From CAZWSC01 sp964636385 (GTDB lineage Bacteria; Eisenbacteria; RBG-16-71-46; CAIMUX01), in assembly GCA_964636385.1 (NCBI GenBank), contig CAZWSC010000116.1, positions 1-32,960 on the forward strand: 32,960 nt of DNA. Direction: 5' to 3'. The notes beneath the pieces are model-generated. The model was given only the letters and a program-made list of their open reading frames with translations, ran no database searches and was not told the DNA's origin. Positions 7,326 through 15,138 of the stretch are shown here, piece by piece; the stretch's first letter is position 1; each line of letters opens with the position of its first letter. The position numbers and the translations under genes were made by a program.

Positions 7326-9002
7326 TTATCGCACCAGCTTCTTGTACTGCATCCGGTGCGGACGCTCCGCCTCGGCGCCGAGACGGCGCCTGCGCTCGGC
7401 CTCGTATCCCTCGAAGTTCCCCTCGAACCAGTGGACCGAGCAGTCCCCCTCGAACGCAAGGATGTGCGTTGCCACCCTGTCCAGGAACCAGCGGTCGTGG
7501 CTGATCACGACAGCGCACCCGGCGAACTCCAGCAGCGCATCCTCCAGTGCACGCAGTGTGTCGACATCGAGGTCGTTGGTCGGCTCGTCCAGGAGAAGGA
7601 GATTCCCCCCGGACTTCAGCAGCTTCGCCAGGTGTACACGGTTTCGCTCACCGCCGGAGAGGCCGCCCACACGCTTCTGCTGATCCCCGCCTTTGAACCC
7701 GAAGCCGGCCACGTAGGCGCGGGACTTGATCTCCCTGCTCCCGACCGGGATGACATCCTTGCCCTCTGTGATCTCCTCCCAGACCGTGTTGTCGGGGTCG
7801 AGCTCGTCGCGCACCTGGTCGACATACGAGATGACCGCCGTCTCCCCCAGCCGCAGTTCGCCTCCGTCCGGCTTCTCCTGCCCGACGATCATCCGGAAGA
7901 GCGTCGTCTTGCCCGCGCCGTTCGGCCCGATGATCCCGACGATACCTCCGGGTGGGAGGCTGAAGCTCATCCCTTCGAAGAGGAGCCTGTCGCCGAACCC
8001 TTTTCGCAGATCTGTAGCCCGCACAACCAGATCGCCGAGTCGTGGGCCGGGCGGGATCACGATCTCCGCCGTCTCCGTGCGCTTCTCCATGTCCTGGCGG
8101 AGGAGATCATCGTACGCGGCGAGACGTGCCTTGCTCTTCGCCCTGCGCGCCTGTGGGTTCATCCGCACCCACTCCAGCTCCCGGCGCAGGGTCCGCTGCC
8201 GCTTCGACTCCTGCTTCTCCTCGACGCGGAGGCGTTCCTCCTTCTGCTCCAGCCAGGAGGTGTAATTCCCCTCCCAGGGGATGCCGTGCCCGCGGTCGAG
8301 TTCCAGGATCCATCCCGCGACATTGTCGAGGAAGTACCTGTCGTGCGTCACAGCGACGATCGTGCCGGGGAAGTCATGGAGGTGACGCTCCAGCCACGCA
8401 ACCGACTCGGCATCGAGATGGTTGGTCGGCTCGTCCAGCAGCAGCATGTCCGGCTGTTCCAGGAGGACCCGGCACAGGGCCACGCGGCGCCTCTCCCCGC
8501 CGGACAGCACGGTCACATCCGCATCCCCGGGCGGGCATCGCAGTGCATCCATCGCGATCTCGATCCTGCGATCCAGCTCCCATCCGTCCACAGCCTCGAT
8601 CCGCTCCTGCACCTCGCCCTGCTCGGCAAGGAGGCGGTCCATCTCGTCGGGCTCCATCGGCTCGGCGAACCGGGCGCTGATCTGCTCGAACCGGACCAGG
8701 AGATCCCGGATCTCGGCCAGCCCCTCCTCGATGTTGCCGCGCACGTGCTTTTCGGGATCGAGCACCGGCTCCTGCGGCAGGAACCCGATGCGGATTCCGT
8801 CGGCCGGGCGCGCCTCGCCCAGGTGCCCGGTGTCCTCGCCCGCCATGATCCGCAACAGGCTGGACTTCCCGGAGCCATTGAGGCCGAGGACGCCGATCTT
8901 CGCGCCGTGGTAGAACGAGAGCCAGATATCCCTGAGTACCACCTTGTCCGGGGGATGAACCTTGCCCACCCCCTGCATCGTGTAGATGAACTGCTGAGCC
9001 AC
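7326..9002 (-). CDS. ettA: Energy-dependent translational throttle protein EttA (ABC-F ATPase)
   Basis: A 558-residue ABC-F protein very close to E. coli EttA (555 residues) along its whole length. It binds the ribosomal E site and regulates the first elongation step according to ATP/ADP level. It starts VAQQFIYTMQGVGKV, as EttA does. Two ATPase domains are seen: Walker A GLNGSGKSS and GPNGAGKTT, signatures LSGGERRRVALCR and LSGGERNRVHLAK, and Walker B LLLDEPTNHLD and LLLDEPTNDLD, each with its Glu. The linker reads LEWVRMNPQARRAKSKAR, the P-site tRNA-interaction region. No transmembrane segment is present. The GTG at 9002 has AGGAGGA at ideal spacing; the frame opens 26 codons earlier without a match to the family. 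It is divergent from the lipoprotein gene. Confidence 0.96.
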   Translation of the reverse strand: MAQQFIYTMQGVGKVHPPDKVVLRDIWLSFYHGAKIGVLGLNGSGKSSLLRIMAGEDTGHLGEARPADGIRIGFLPQEPVLDPEKHVRGNIEEGLAEIRDLLVRFEQISARFAEPMEPDEMDRLLAEQGEVQERIEAVDGWELDRRIEIAMDALRCPPGDADVTVLSGGERRRVALCRVLLEQPDMLLLDEPTNHLDAESVAWLERHLHDFPGTIVAVTHDRYFLDNVAGWILELDRGHGIPWEGNYTSWLEQKEERLRVEEKQESKRQRTLRRELEWVRMNPQARRAKSKARLAAYDDLLRQDMEKRTETAEIVIPPGPRLGDLVVRATDLRKGFGDRLLFEGMSFSLPPGGIVGIIGPNGAGKTTLFRMIVGQEKPDGGELRLGETAVISYVDQVRDELDPDNTVWEEITEGKDVIPVGSREIKSRAYVAGFGFKGGDQQKRVGGLSGGERNRVHLAKLLKSGGNLLLLDEPTNDLDVDTLRALEDALLEFAGCAVVISHDRWFLDRVATHILAFEGDCSVHWFEGNFEGYEAERRRRLGAEAERPHRMQYKKLVR

Positions 9003-9166
9003 GTCTCCTCCTGGGTTACGCCGGAACTGGTGTGTCAGACTACACGGGGACCTGGTGCTTTGCCACATCTGCCGGTTCACCCGGCGACGACAGCGGCCCG
9101 ATTCTGGCTACTTTGACCTCTGATGACGCTTTCCTGTCGGTTGACCAACTCAGCGGAGGTCTCACT

Positions 9167-10423
9167 GTGTTCAAGCTGTCTTCCATTCCCATGCTGATAC
9201 CGTCGCCATCGCGTCGCAACGCGCGTACGACACGGACCTGGCTCCTGCTGGGCACGGCTGTTGTCACCCTTGCCGGCTGCACGGATAAGCCGTCTGCGCC
9301 CCCGTCATCCGCCGGCAGGATGAGGCTGGAGCTCCTCCGCCCCGTACACGGCGACACACTGGCGGGGGAGATCCTCTGCGTGGCCGCGTGGGAGGGCCCG
9401 GCTCCACCCCTCGGAGTCTGCTTCCTGGCGGACGGGGTCCCGATCGACACGGTGACAGCCCCGCCGTGGGAGGCGCTGTGGCGGCCGCGCTTTCCCCCAC
9501 CCGGTGGCACGTCACACACGCTGCGAGCCCAGGCGTGGACCCTGGACGGTGCGCGGATCGAGGCGGCGGAGGTCTCAGTATGGGTTGTGCCCGACTCCGC
9601 CCCGTCGGTCACCTTCGACCCTCTCCCGCGCACCATATGGCTGCACCGCGACCAGGCGGAGTGCATCCGGGCCAGGGCCTGTGACCCCGAGGACGGCCCC
9701 ATCCCAGGGGAGGCCATCGTCTGGACGGGCTCGCACCTCACAGATCGGCTGACGGGCGACTGCCTTCCACTAACCCTGCTTCCCGACTCTGACCAGACCG
9801 TAACGGCGTCCGCTCGCGACAGCCGCGGACAGGAGGGGTCGGCCACACTGAGGCTCCGTCCATTCCGTCCTCTCGACCCGGACGAACCGGAACACTGCAG
9901 GTTCAACCTGGAAGCTGCGTTACAGGCGCTCGATGCGAACCTGCTGGAGGCACAACTGGCCCCCGGTTTCATCTTCGTGCCGTGCAGATCCGAGGCCGAG
10001 AGGGCCGGATGGAGGCTTGCGTGGCAAAGGGATGAGTTCCTGGGCGCCATCCGCGCCTGGACAGGCGGGCAGCCCATGCGCCGCCCGGAGTGGACCTGGG
10101 AGCCCGGTCCGATGATGATCTGGACTACTGATGACGGCCGCCAGGCCTGGCAGCAATGCCTGGGCACCAGACTGGCCCTCCGGGACTCGGACAGCCTTCA
10201 TACGGAACCTGTTCTTCTGGCCAGAGGTGAGGCGGCCCTATGGATGGCTGAAGATGCTCGTGGAAAGTGGCGAATACTGGAGTGGCGGGATCTCCCCTAC
10301 GATAACGAGACAAGCCTGGCCTCGGTTCTGGCTGCCTCCGCAGGCATGTCGGTACCCGGTCCCGGCCCGGGATGTGCCCGGGCCCCGTCTCCCTGCGCTG
10401 CGGGAGGGAGTCCCCGCCCTTGA
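9167..10423 (+). CDS. Lipoprotein with Ig-like and NTF2-like regions
   Basis: A 418-residue lipoprotein. The basic stretch SRRNARTTRT, the hydrophobic segment WLLLGTAVVT and the lipobox LAGC give a type II signal with Cys near residue 36. The segment with DGVPIDTVTAPPWEALWRP and GGTSHTLRAQAWTLDG looks like a bacterial Ig-like domain, and a second beta-rich domain follows. From about residue 285, FNLEAALQALDANLLEAQLAPGFIFV through KWRILEWRD resembles an NTF2/SnoaL-like domain, a pattern common in lipoproteins of FCB-group bacteria. The last 35 or so residues are Gly/Pro/Ala-rich and probably disordered. GTG at 9167 is chosen because GGAGG lies seven bases upstream; the frame is open to 9032 and an internal ATG at 9191 lacks an SD site. 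Function unknown. Confidence 0.78.
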   Translation: MFKLSSIPMLIPSPSRRNARTTRTWLLLGTAVVTLAGCTDKPSAPPSSAGRMRLELLRPVHGDTLAGEILCVAAWEGPAPPLGVCFLADGVPIDTVTAPPWEALWRPRFPPPGGTSHTLRAQAWTLDGARIEAAEVSVWVVPDSAPSVTFDPLPRTIWLHRDQAECIRARACDPEDGPIPGEAIVWTGSHLTDRLTGDCLPLTLLPDSDQTVTASARDSRGQEGSATLRLRPFRPLDPDEPEHCRFNLEAALQALDANLLEAQLAPGFIFVPCRSEAERAGWRLAWQRDEFLGAIRAWTGGQPMRRPEWTWEPGPMMIWTTDDGRQAWQQCLGTRLALRDSDSLHTEPVLLARGEAALWMAEDARGKWRILEWRDLPYDNETSLASVLAASAGMSVPGPGPGCARAPSPCAAGGSPRP

Positions 10424-10517
10424 CGGCAGCCTTCTGAATGGCGGATCCTGTCGTCACGCTCATTGCACGCCGCACATCCGACTGATGGAGACGGGCGGAT
10501 CACGACAGGAGGAGATC

Positions 10518-11279
10518 ATGAGATTCATGCCGGGAACCGCATTGCCGGTTCTGACAGGCCTGGTACTTGTCTGGAGCGCCCTGGCGCCCAGTCACACCAT
10601 GGCCCAGGGCGGCTCTTCGGAGCAGGCCCAGATCAACTGCGCCGAGATCGCGGCTGCGATCCCGCAGGCCCCCGCTCCGGAGCGTTACGAGCTGGCCATG
10701 ACGACCATCAAGGGCAACTGTCGGCCCATTCCGGAGGTGGTTCTCTCAGCTCTGACCACAGGCAAGTGGCAGGACGGGCAGAGAGTCGGCACGGAGCAGA
10801 GAACCTCCCTGCTGACAGCTGCCGTGTCCGCCAGTTACGCCGAGGCTGAGAGCTTGGCGGTGACGATCCTGGAGAATGGTGTCTGGCCCGATGATTTGGC
10901 CCTGGACCTTATGACCGGCGGCCAGATCGTCGGGAGCCTGCAGCCCGTGCTGACGCCATACCGTGTCCGCCTCCTTCTCGATGTCTACGAGCAGATCAGG
11001 CATGATCATGTCCGCTCCCAGGTGCTTCGCACCCTCAGGGGTTCCACGGATGATGCTTCGCTCCTGCCTGCCCTGGACTCGTTCTGGGGTACCTCACGCG
11101 AGCTCCAGCAGATCGCCGTGACAACGCTGGCGGAGCAGCCGGAGGAAGTGCCGGGCCAGGTACTGGGGCGGCTGATCCGCAATCTTCCGGAGGGACCGCT
11201 GCTGAACTGGGCGCTCAGCCTCGCACGTCAGAACCCGAGCAGCCACGTCGCGGCTGCGCGCCGCGACAGGGGGTTGTAG
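10518..11279 (+). CDS. Secreted protein of unknown function, alpha-helical repeat-like
   Basis: A 253-residue protein with a clear signal peptide (MRFMPGTALPVLTGLVLVWSALAPSHTMAQ, cleavage near residue 30). The mature part begins with a Cys-containing stretch (INCAEIAAAIPQAP) that has a possible partner Cys about 25 residues on (KGNCRPIPE). The rest is helical, with segments such as VRSQVLRTLRGSTDDASLLPALDSFWGT and ELQQIAVTTLAEQPEEVPGQVLGRLIRNLPEG that suggest HEAT-like repeats. I do not recognise a family. The ATG at 10518 has AGGAGG at good spacing; the frame is open further upstream only as the lipoprotein's shadow. It sits 94 bases after the lipoprotein gene and 12 bases before the LOG-like gene, so the last two are probably one operon. 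Confidence 0.75.
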   Translation: MRFMPGTALPVLTGLVLVWSALAPSHTMAQGGSSEQAQINCAEIAAAIPQAPAPERYELAMTTIKGNCRPIPEVVLSALTTGKWQDGQRVGTEQRTSLLTAAVSASYAEAESLAVTILENGVWPDDLALDLMTGGQIVGSLQPVLTPYRVRLLLDVYEQIRHDHVRSQVLRTLRGSTDDASLLPALDSFWGTSRELQQIAVTTLAEQPEEVPGQVLGRLIRNLPEGPLLNWALSLARQNPSSHVAAARRDRGL

Positions 11280-11291
11280 CCCGGACGGGGC

Positions 11292-11840
11292 ATGATGGAG
11301 GAGTTCCCCACCCCCCGTTCAGTCTTCGAGCAGCTCCGTTGCCCCGCCGTAGCCGTCATAGGCCCGTCGGAGGCGACAGGCGACCAGATGCGGACTGCCC
11401 GCAGGATCGGCAGGGCCCTGGCCGAGGGGGGCGCGGTGGTCATCACCGGCGGCCGCGGAGGCATCATGGAGGCCGCCTGCGAGGGCGCTGCCCTGGCCGG
11501 CGGCACAACAGTAGGCATCCTGCCCGGCGCAAACCCGGTGGAATCCCCTCCGAATCCCTTCGTTCAGATCCCGGTCTTCACCGGGATGGGGAACGGCCGG
11601 AATGCCATCGTTGTCGGCTCCGCCGGTGCCGTCATCGCGATCGGCGGCGGCTACGGCACCCTCTCCGAGATCGGCCTGGCTCTCAAGGCCGGCAAGCCGG
11701 TGATCCTGCTCCGATCCTGGACCATAACCCCTTCGATCCCGATCCCCGGCATGGACGTCCTTCTCCGCACGGCCCTGAACCCGGGGGAGGCGGCCAGGCT
11801 TGCCCTGGCCCTTGGCACCGACCAATCGCTTGATATCTGA
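11292..11840 (+). CDS. TIGR00725 / LOG-like Rossmann-fold protein (SLOG superfamily)
   Basis: A 182-residue cytoplasmic protein of the 'putative lysine decarboxylase' SLOG group. It has VAVIGPSEATGD near the N-terminus, the nucleotide-binding segment ITGGRGGIMEAACEGA (about 51-66), GILPGANP, GRNAIVVGSAGAVIAIGGG and the GGGYGTLSEI motif (about 118-127). The last corresponds to PGGxGTxxE of LOG cytokinin phosphoribohydrolases with Pro changed to Gly, which is normal for the TIGR00725 branch. Family members hydrolyse nucleotide ribosyl bonds or bind nucleotides, but the substrate of this branch is unknown to me. Start codons at 11292 and 11295 are adjacent, with a weak GGACGGGG upstream. It is 12 bases after the secreted-protein gene. 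Confidence 0.88.
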   Translation: MMEEFPTPRSVFEQLRCPAVAVIGPSEATGDQMRTARRIGRALAEGGAVVITGGRGGIMEAACEGAALAGGTTVGILPGANPVESPPNPFVQIPVFTGMGNGRNAIVVGSAGAVIAIGGGYGTLSEIGLALKAGKPVILLRSWTITPSIPIPGMDVLLRTALNPGEAARLALALGTDQSLDI

Positions 11841-11847
11841 GGGCTTT

Positions 11848-11880
11848 CCCGGCATACTGCCGGCTTGTTGTCCTGCCGGG
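11848..11880 (+). terminator. Two mutually exclusive hairpins between the LOG-like gene and metG
   Basis: CCGGCA (11849-11854) can pair with TGCCGG (11858-11863), followed by CTTGTTGT, which resembles a weak intrinsic terminator for the upstream gene. The same left arm, extended to CCCGGCA (11848-11854), can instead pair with TGCCGGG (11874-11880). The two pairings compete, so besides termination this could be an attenuator in front of metG. Confidence 0.42.
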
Positions 11881-11987
11881 CTGGAACGGTGTGGGCGCGG
11901 CCTCTACCTGTGAGGCCGGTCGCAGCTCTCGGAAGACCTGTTCCGACCCGGCGTGCTGTAATCCATTCAATCCAGGCCAGGGCCAGC

Positions 11988-13541
11988 ATGAGCGCGAAGA
12001 AATTCTACGTCACGACACCCATCTACTACGTCAATGACGAACCTCACATCGGCCACGCGTACACGACCCTCCTGGCCGACGTCCTGGCCCGCTACCACCG
12101 GATGCGTGGAGACCACACGTTCTTCCTCACCGGAACGGACGAGCACGGCCAGAAGATAAAGGACGCCGCCGTCAGGCTGGGGCGCACGCCCCTGGAACAC
12201 TGCGACCTGATGGCGGAGCGCTTCCGTGATGTCTGGGTGAAGCTGGAGGTTCAGTATGACGACTTCATCCGCACCACGGAGCAGCGCCACCAGGGGGTCG
12301 TAACGAGGATCCTGCAGGACCTCCATGACCGTGGCGAGATCTACCAGGACACCTACCAGGGCCTCTACTGCGTTCCCGACGAGCGCTTCTGGACGGAGAA
12401 GGACATCGAGGACGGCAAGTGCCCCCAGTGCGGCCGTGCGGTAACCCTCCTCAGCGAGACGAACTACTTCTTCAGAATGAGCAGGTACCAGGACTGGCTC
12501 ATCCGGCACATCCAGGAAAACCCGGGCTTCATACGCCCTGACTTCCGGCGGAACGAGGTACTCGGCTTCCTGCGAAAGCCGCTCGGCGATCTCTGCATCA
12601 GCCGCCCGGCCTCCAGGCTCAACTGGGGCATCCCCCTCCCGTTCGATCCGGACTACGTGACCTACGTCTGGTTCGACGCCCTCATCAACTACTGCAGCGC
12701 CGTGGAGGGGCGTCAGGGTCCGGCCGGCGAGTGGTGGCCCGCGACATTCCACCTGATCGGCAAGGACATCCTGACCACGCACGCCGTCTACTGGCCCATC
12801 ATGCTGAAAGCCGCCGGCATAGAGGTGCCGGCTTCGATACTCGCCCACGGCTGGTGGCTGCAGGACGAGGCCAAGATGGCGAAGTCGGTCGGAAACGTGG
12901 TGCGGCCCCTGGATCTTCTGGAGATCTACGGCGTCGACGCCCTCCGCTACTTCCTGATGCGGGACATGGTGGTCGGCCTGGACTCCAGCTTCACCGTTGC
13001 GTCCGTGGTGGGCAGGATCAACTCCGACCTGGCGAACGACCTCGGCAACTGCCTCAACAGGGTCGAACGGATGATACAGAAGAACTCAGGGGGACTCGTC
13101 CCGGCCACGGGCGATCTCGGCGATGCCGAGAATGACCTGATCCGCCGGGCGGAGAAGACCCTCCAGTCGTACACGGCCGGCATGGAGGCGGTCCGGATCC
13201 ACCAGGCGATCGAAGACACCCTTGAACTCGTCCGGGGCGTGAACCGCTACCTGGAGATCAAGGCGCCCTGGAAGGCGGTGAAGGAAGGCGGGCCGGAAGC
13301 TGTGGCGACAACACTCGCCGTGTCGGCGGAGGCGGTCAGGCTGGCAGCGACGCTCCTGTCGCCGGTAATGCCGGGGAAGTGCGGAGAGACCCTGTACCGG
13401 CTCGGGCTGATCGAAGACCAGCGCTCGCTCGTGGGCGGTGCGGCAGATCCGGACTGGCTGCGCTGGGGCGTGCTGGCCCCGGGCACCGCCTTGCGTCCCG
13501 GACAGCCGCTGTTCCCGCGGATCGAGACGGAAACCAACTGA
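11988..13541 (+). CDS. metG: Methionine--tRNA ligase
   Basis: A 517-residue class I aminoacyl-tRNA synthetase that charges tRNA-Met. The signature HIGH is at residues 20-23 and KMAKS (the KMSKS loop) near residue 296. The connective-peptide zinc region holds C128, C145 and C148, with Asp131 where a second Cys is usual (CVPD instead of CxxC). The catalytic domain is followed by the helical anticodon-binding domain and the sequence ends there, so the C-terminal tRNA-binding extension found in some bacteria is absent. The ATG at 11988 begins MSAKKFYVTTPIYYVN, as expected, but the SD site is weak (CAGGGCCAGC). It is the first gene of a plus-strand series; the four membrane genes follow after 63 bases. 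Confidence 0.96.
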   Translation: MSAKKFYVTTPIYYVNDEPHIGHAYTTLLADVLARYHRMRGDHTFFLTGTDEHGQKIKDAAVRLGRTPLEHCDLMAERFRDVWVKLEVQYDDFIRTTEQRHQGVVTRILQDLHDRGEIYQDTYQGLYCVPDERFWTEKDIEDGKCPQCGRAVTLLSETNYFFRMSRYQDWLIRHIQENPGFIRPDFRRNEVLGFLRKPLGDLCISRPASRLNWGIPLPFDPDYVTYVWFDALINYCSAVEGRQGPAGEWWPATFHLIGKDILTTHAVYWPIMLKAAGIEVPASILAHGWWLQDEAKMAKSVGNVVRPLDLLEIYGVDALRYFLMRDMVVGLDSSFTVASVVGRINSDLANDLGNCLNRVERMIQKNSGGLVPATGDLGDAENDLIRRAEKTLQSYTAGMEAVRIHQAIEDTLELVRGVNRYLEIKAPWKAVKEGGPEAVATTLAVSAEAVRLAATLLSPVMPGKCGETLYRLGLIEDQRSLVGGAADPDWLRWGVLAPGTALRPGQPLFPRIETETN

Positions 13542-13619
13542 CCCGGGCGGTGACGCGCCGGACAGACCGGGAGACAGGCTGACCGGGGCCGCTGCGCGCC
13601 GGGCATGCCGGGGGAAAAC
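13538..13619 (+). repeat. Tandem pair of related 41-bp units between metG and the membrane cluster
   Basis: Units 13538-13578 and 13579-13619 abut exactly and match at about 29 of 41 positions by hand. The first contains the metG stop codon and the second the ATG at 13605. A third sequence of the same length, also beginning CTGACCGGGGC and ending GAAAAC, lies at 16710-16750 on the far side of the membrane cluster. Confidence 0.42.
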
Positions 13620-14408
13620 CAAGTGGAACCAACAGGATTATTCGAGGCCGGAAGGCTGAACGCCCTGATCCTCTTCATCATCTTCTGCGGATCAGTCCTA
13701 TGGTTCATCCAGGCCGCGAAGAAGAACAGGACCCTTTACATACGCAGGATCGCGGGGCTGAACGCAATCGACGAGGCTGTCGGGCGGGCGACCGAGCTGG
13801 GCAGGAAGGTGCTGTACGTCCCGGGGATCATGTCGATCGACGAGAACCAGACGATCGCCTCGCTCGCCGTGCTGCAGCACGTCGCGCGGATGACCGCCCG
13901 GTACAACACCGAACTGGACGTTCCCAACAAGGATCCGCTCACGTTCGCCGCGACGCGCGAGACGGTGCGCGAGGCGTACATTCAGGAGGGCAGGCCGGAT
14001 CTGTACAACGAGTCGATGGTCCACTACGTGACCTACGACCAGTTTGCCTACACGGCCTCGGTCTCCGGGATCATGGTGCGGGAGAAGCCCGCGGCGAACT
14101 TCCTCATCGGGTCGTTCTACGCCGAGTCCCTCCTCCTGGCCGAGACGGGGCAGTCGGCCGGTGCGATCCAGATTGCGGGCACCGCCGAGATCGCGCAGCT
14201 CCCGTTCTTCGTCTGCGCATGCGATTACACATTGATCGGCGAGGAGTTGTACGCCGCTGGCGCTTACCTGTCCAGGGACCCCGCCATGCTGGGCAGCATA
14301 AAGGGCCAGGATTACACGAAGGCCCTGGTCGCCGCCTGCATAGTGGTGGGGATGATACTCGCCACCCTCGGATGGACCGGCCTGGCCGACTTCTTCCAGG
14401 CAAGATAG
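13605..14408 (+). CDS. Membrane-cluster protein A: DUF6754-like, TM helix at each end of a soluble domain
   Basis: A 267-residue protein, first of a four-gene cluster. An N-terminal helix (about 19-37, NALILFIIFCGSVLWFIQ) is followed by KKNRTLYIRRIAGLNAIDEAVGRATELGRKVLYVPGI, a large soluble alpha/beta region, and a C-terminal helix (about 242-260). Strongly patterned parts are the LYIRRIAGL block and YAESLLLAETGQSAGAIQIAG, then CDYTLIGEELYAAGAYLS. From memory this resembles the family catalogued as DUF6754, which has no known function; I could not search it. ATG 13605 has no clear SD site, while GTG 13623 has GGGGGA six bases upstream and may be the real start. The next gene's SD site (AGGAGG, 14409-14414) begins immediately after this gene's stop, indicating tight coupling. 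Confidence 0.8.
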   Translation: MPGENQVEPTGLFEAGRLNALILFIIFCGSVLWFIQAAKKNRTLYIRRIAGLNAIDEAVGRATELGRKVLYVPGIMSIDENQTIASLAVLQHVARMTARYNTELDVPNKDPLTFAATRETVREAYIQEGRPDLYNESMVHYVTYDQFAYTASVSGIMVREKPAANFLIGSFYAESLLLAETGQSAGAIQIAGTAEIAQLPFFVCACDYTLIGEELYAAGAYLSRDPAMLGSIKGQDYTKALVAACIVVGMILATLGWTGLADFFQAR

Positions 14409-14420
14409 AGGAGGATGGGG

Positions 14421-15128
14421 ATGTTCTTCCGGTTGCAGCTGCCGCTTGTCCTGACCTTCGTGGCCGGGATGATCCCGATAGTGGCGTTCTTCTTCACCGA
14501 CCGCGCCACCCTGGTGAAGTGGCCCGCCAACCAGCTCGAGCGATGGCTCGTCATCGTGGCCGGCTTCGCGCTGCTGCTGGGTGTTGTCAACGTGGTACAG
14601 GGGAACATCAGGAAGATCGAACGCCGCGGAAAGGGATGGCAGTATGCGATCTTCCTGCTGCTGGGGCTCTTCGGCTTCGGGAGCATGGGGATCCTGAGCG
14701 CCATCGGTGTCGGGCCCTTCCAGGGGATCGGGATGCGCCCGGACGGAGGACACACACCCTTCTCCTGGGGAACGCGCTACTTCTTCGAGCCTCTCCAGGC
14801 GACGATGTTCGCCCTCCTGGCCTTCTACGTCGCCTCCGCCGCCTTCAGGGCCTTCCGCGTCCGCAACCTCGAGGCGACCATCCTTCTCTCGGCCGCGGTT
14901 CTCGTCATGCTGGGGCGGATTCCCCTGGGCGAGACGCTGCTGGCCTGGCTGCCATGGGCCGGATCTCAAACCTGGCTGGGAGAGTTCACGGAGTGGCTCA
15001 TGACGAAACCGAATGCCGCGGCGCAGAGGGGGATCATGATAGGGGCGGCACTGGGTGCCGCATCCCTCTCGCTTCGCGTGATCCTGGGCATCGAGAGGTC
15101 CTACCTGGGCCTCGAGAAGAGCGAGTAG
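14421..15128 (+). CDS. Membrane-cluster protein B: polytopic membrane protein, unknown function
   Basis: A 235-residue protein with six or seven hydrophobic segments: LPLVLTFVAGMIPIVAFFF, WLVIVAGFALLLGVVNVV, YAIFLLLGLFGFGSMGILS, MFALLAFYVASAAF, a segment around ILLSAAVLVMLG, and IMIGAALGAASLSLRVILG near the end. A polar stretch with FFEPLQATMFALLAFY in the middle looks family-specific. I recognise no transporter or enzyme motif. Two ATGs are close: 14415 touches the AGGAGG site at 14409-14414, while 14421 is six bases from it, so I chose 14421. It is ten bases ahead of gene C. It probably forms a membrane complex with A, C and D (inference from spacing and topology). Confidence 0.8.
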   Translation: MFFRLQLPLVLTFVAGMIPIVAFFFTDRATLVKWPANQLERWLVIVAGFALLLGVVNVVQGNIRKIERRGKGWQYAIFLLLGLFGFGSMGILSAIGVGPFQGIGMRPDGGHTPFSWGTRYFFEPLQATMFALLAFYVASAAFRAFRVRNLEATILLSAAVLVMLGRIPLGETLLAWLPWAGSQTWLGEFTEWLMTKPNAAAQRGIMIGAALGAASLSLRVILGIERSYLGLEKSE

Positions 15129-15138
15129 GGAGGCGCCC

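Noticed and set aside
7326..9002. Antibiotic-resistance ABC-F protein or an ABC transporter ATPase
   Set aside because: The N-terminus, linker and C-terminus follow EttA rather than resistance ABC-F subfamilies, and there is no transmembrane partner gene.
7356..9116. 586-codon plus-strand frame opposite ettA
   Set aside because: EttA is matched along its whole length on the other strand; this frame is a mirror artefact.
11865..11987. T-box riboswitch in the metG leader
   Set aside because: GGAACGGTGTGGGCGCGG looked faintly like the T-box core, but the AGGGTGGNACCGCG sequence and a specifier stem are absent.
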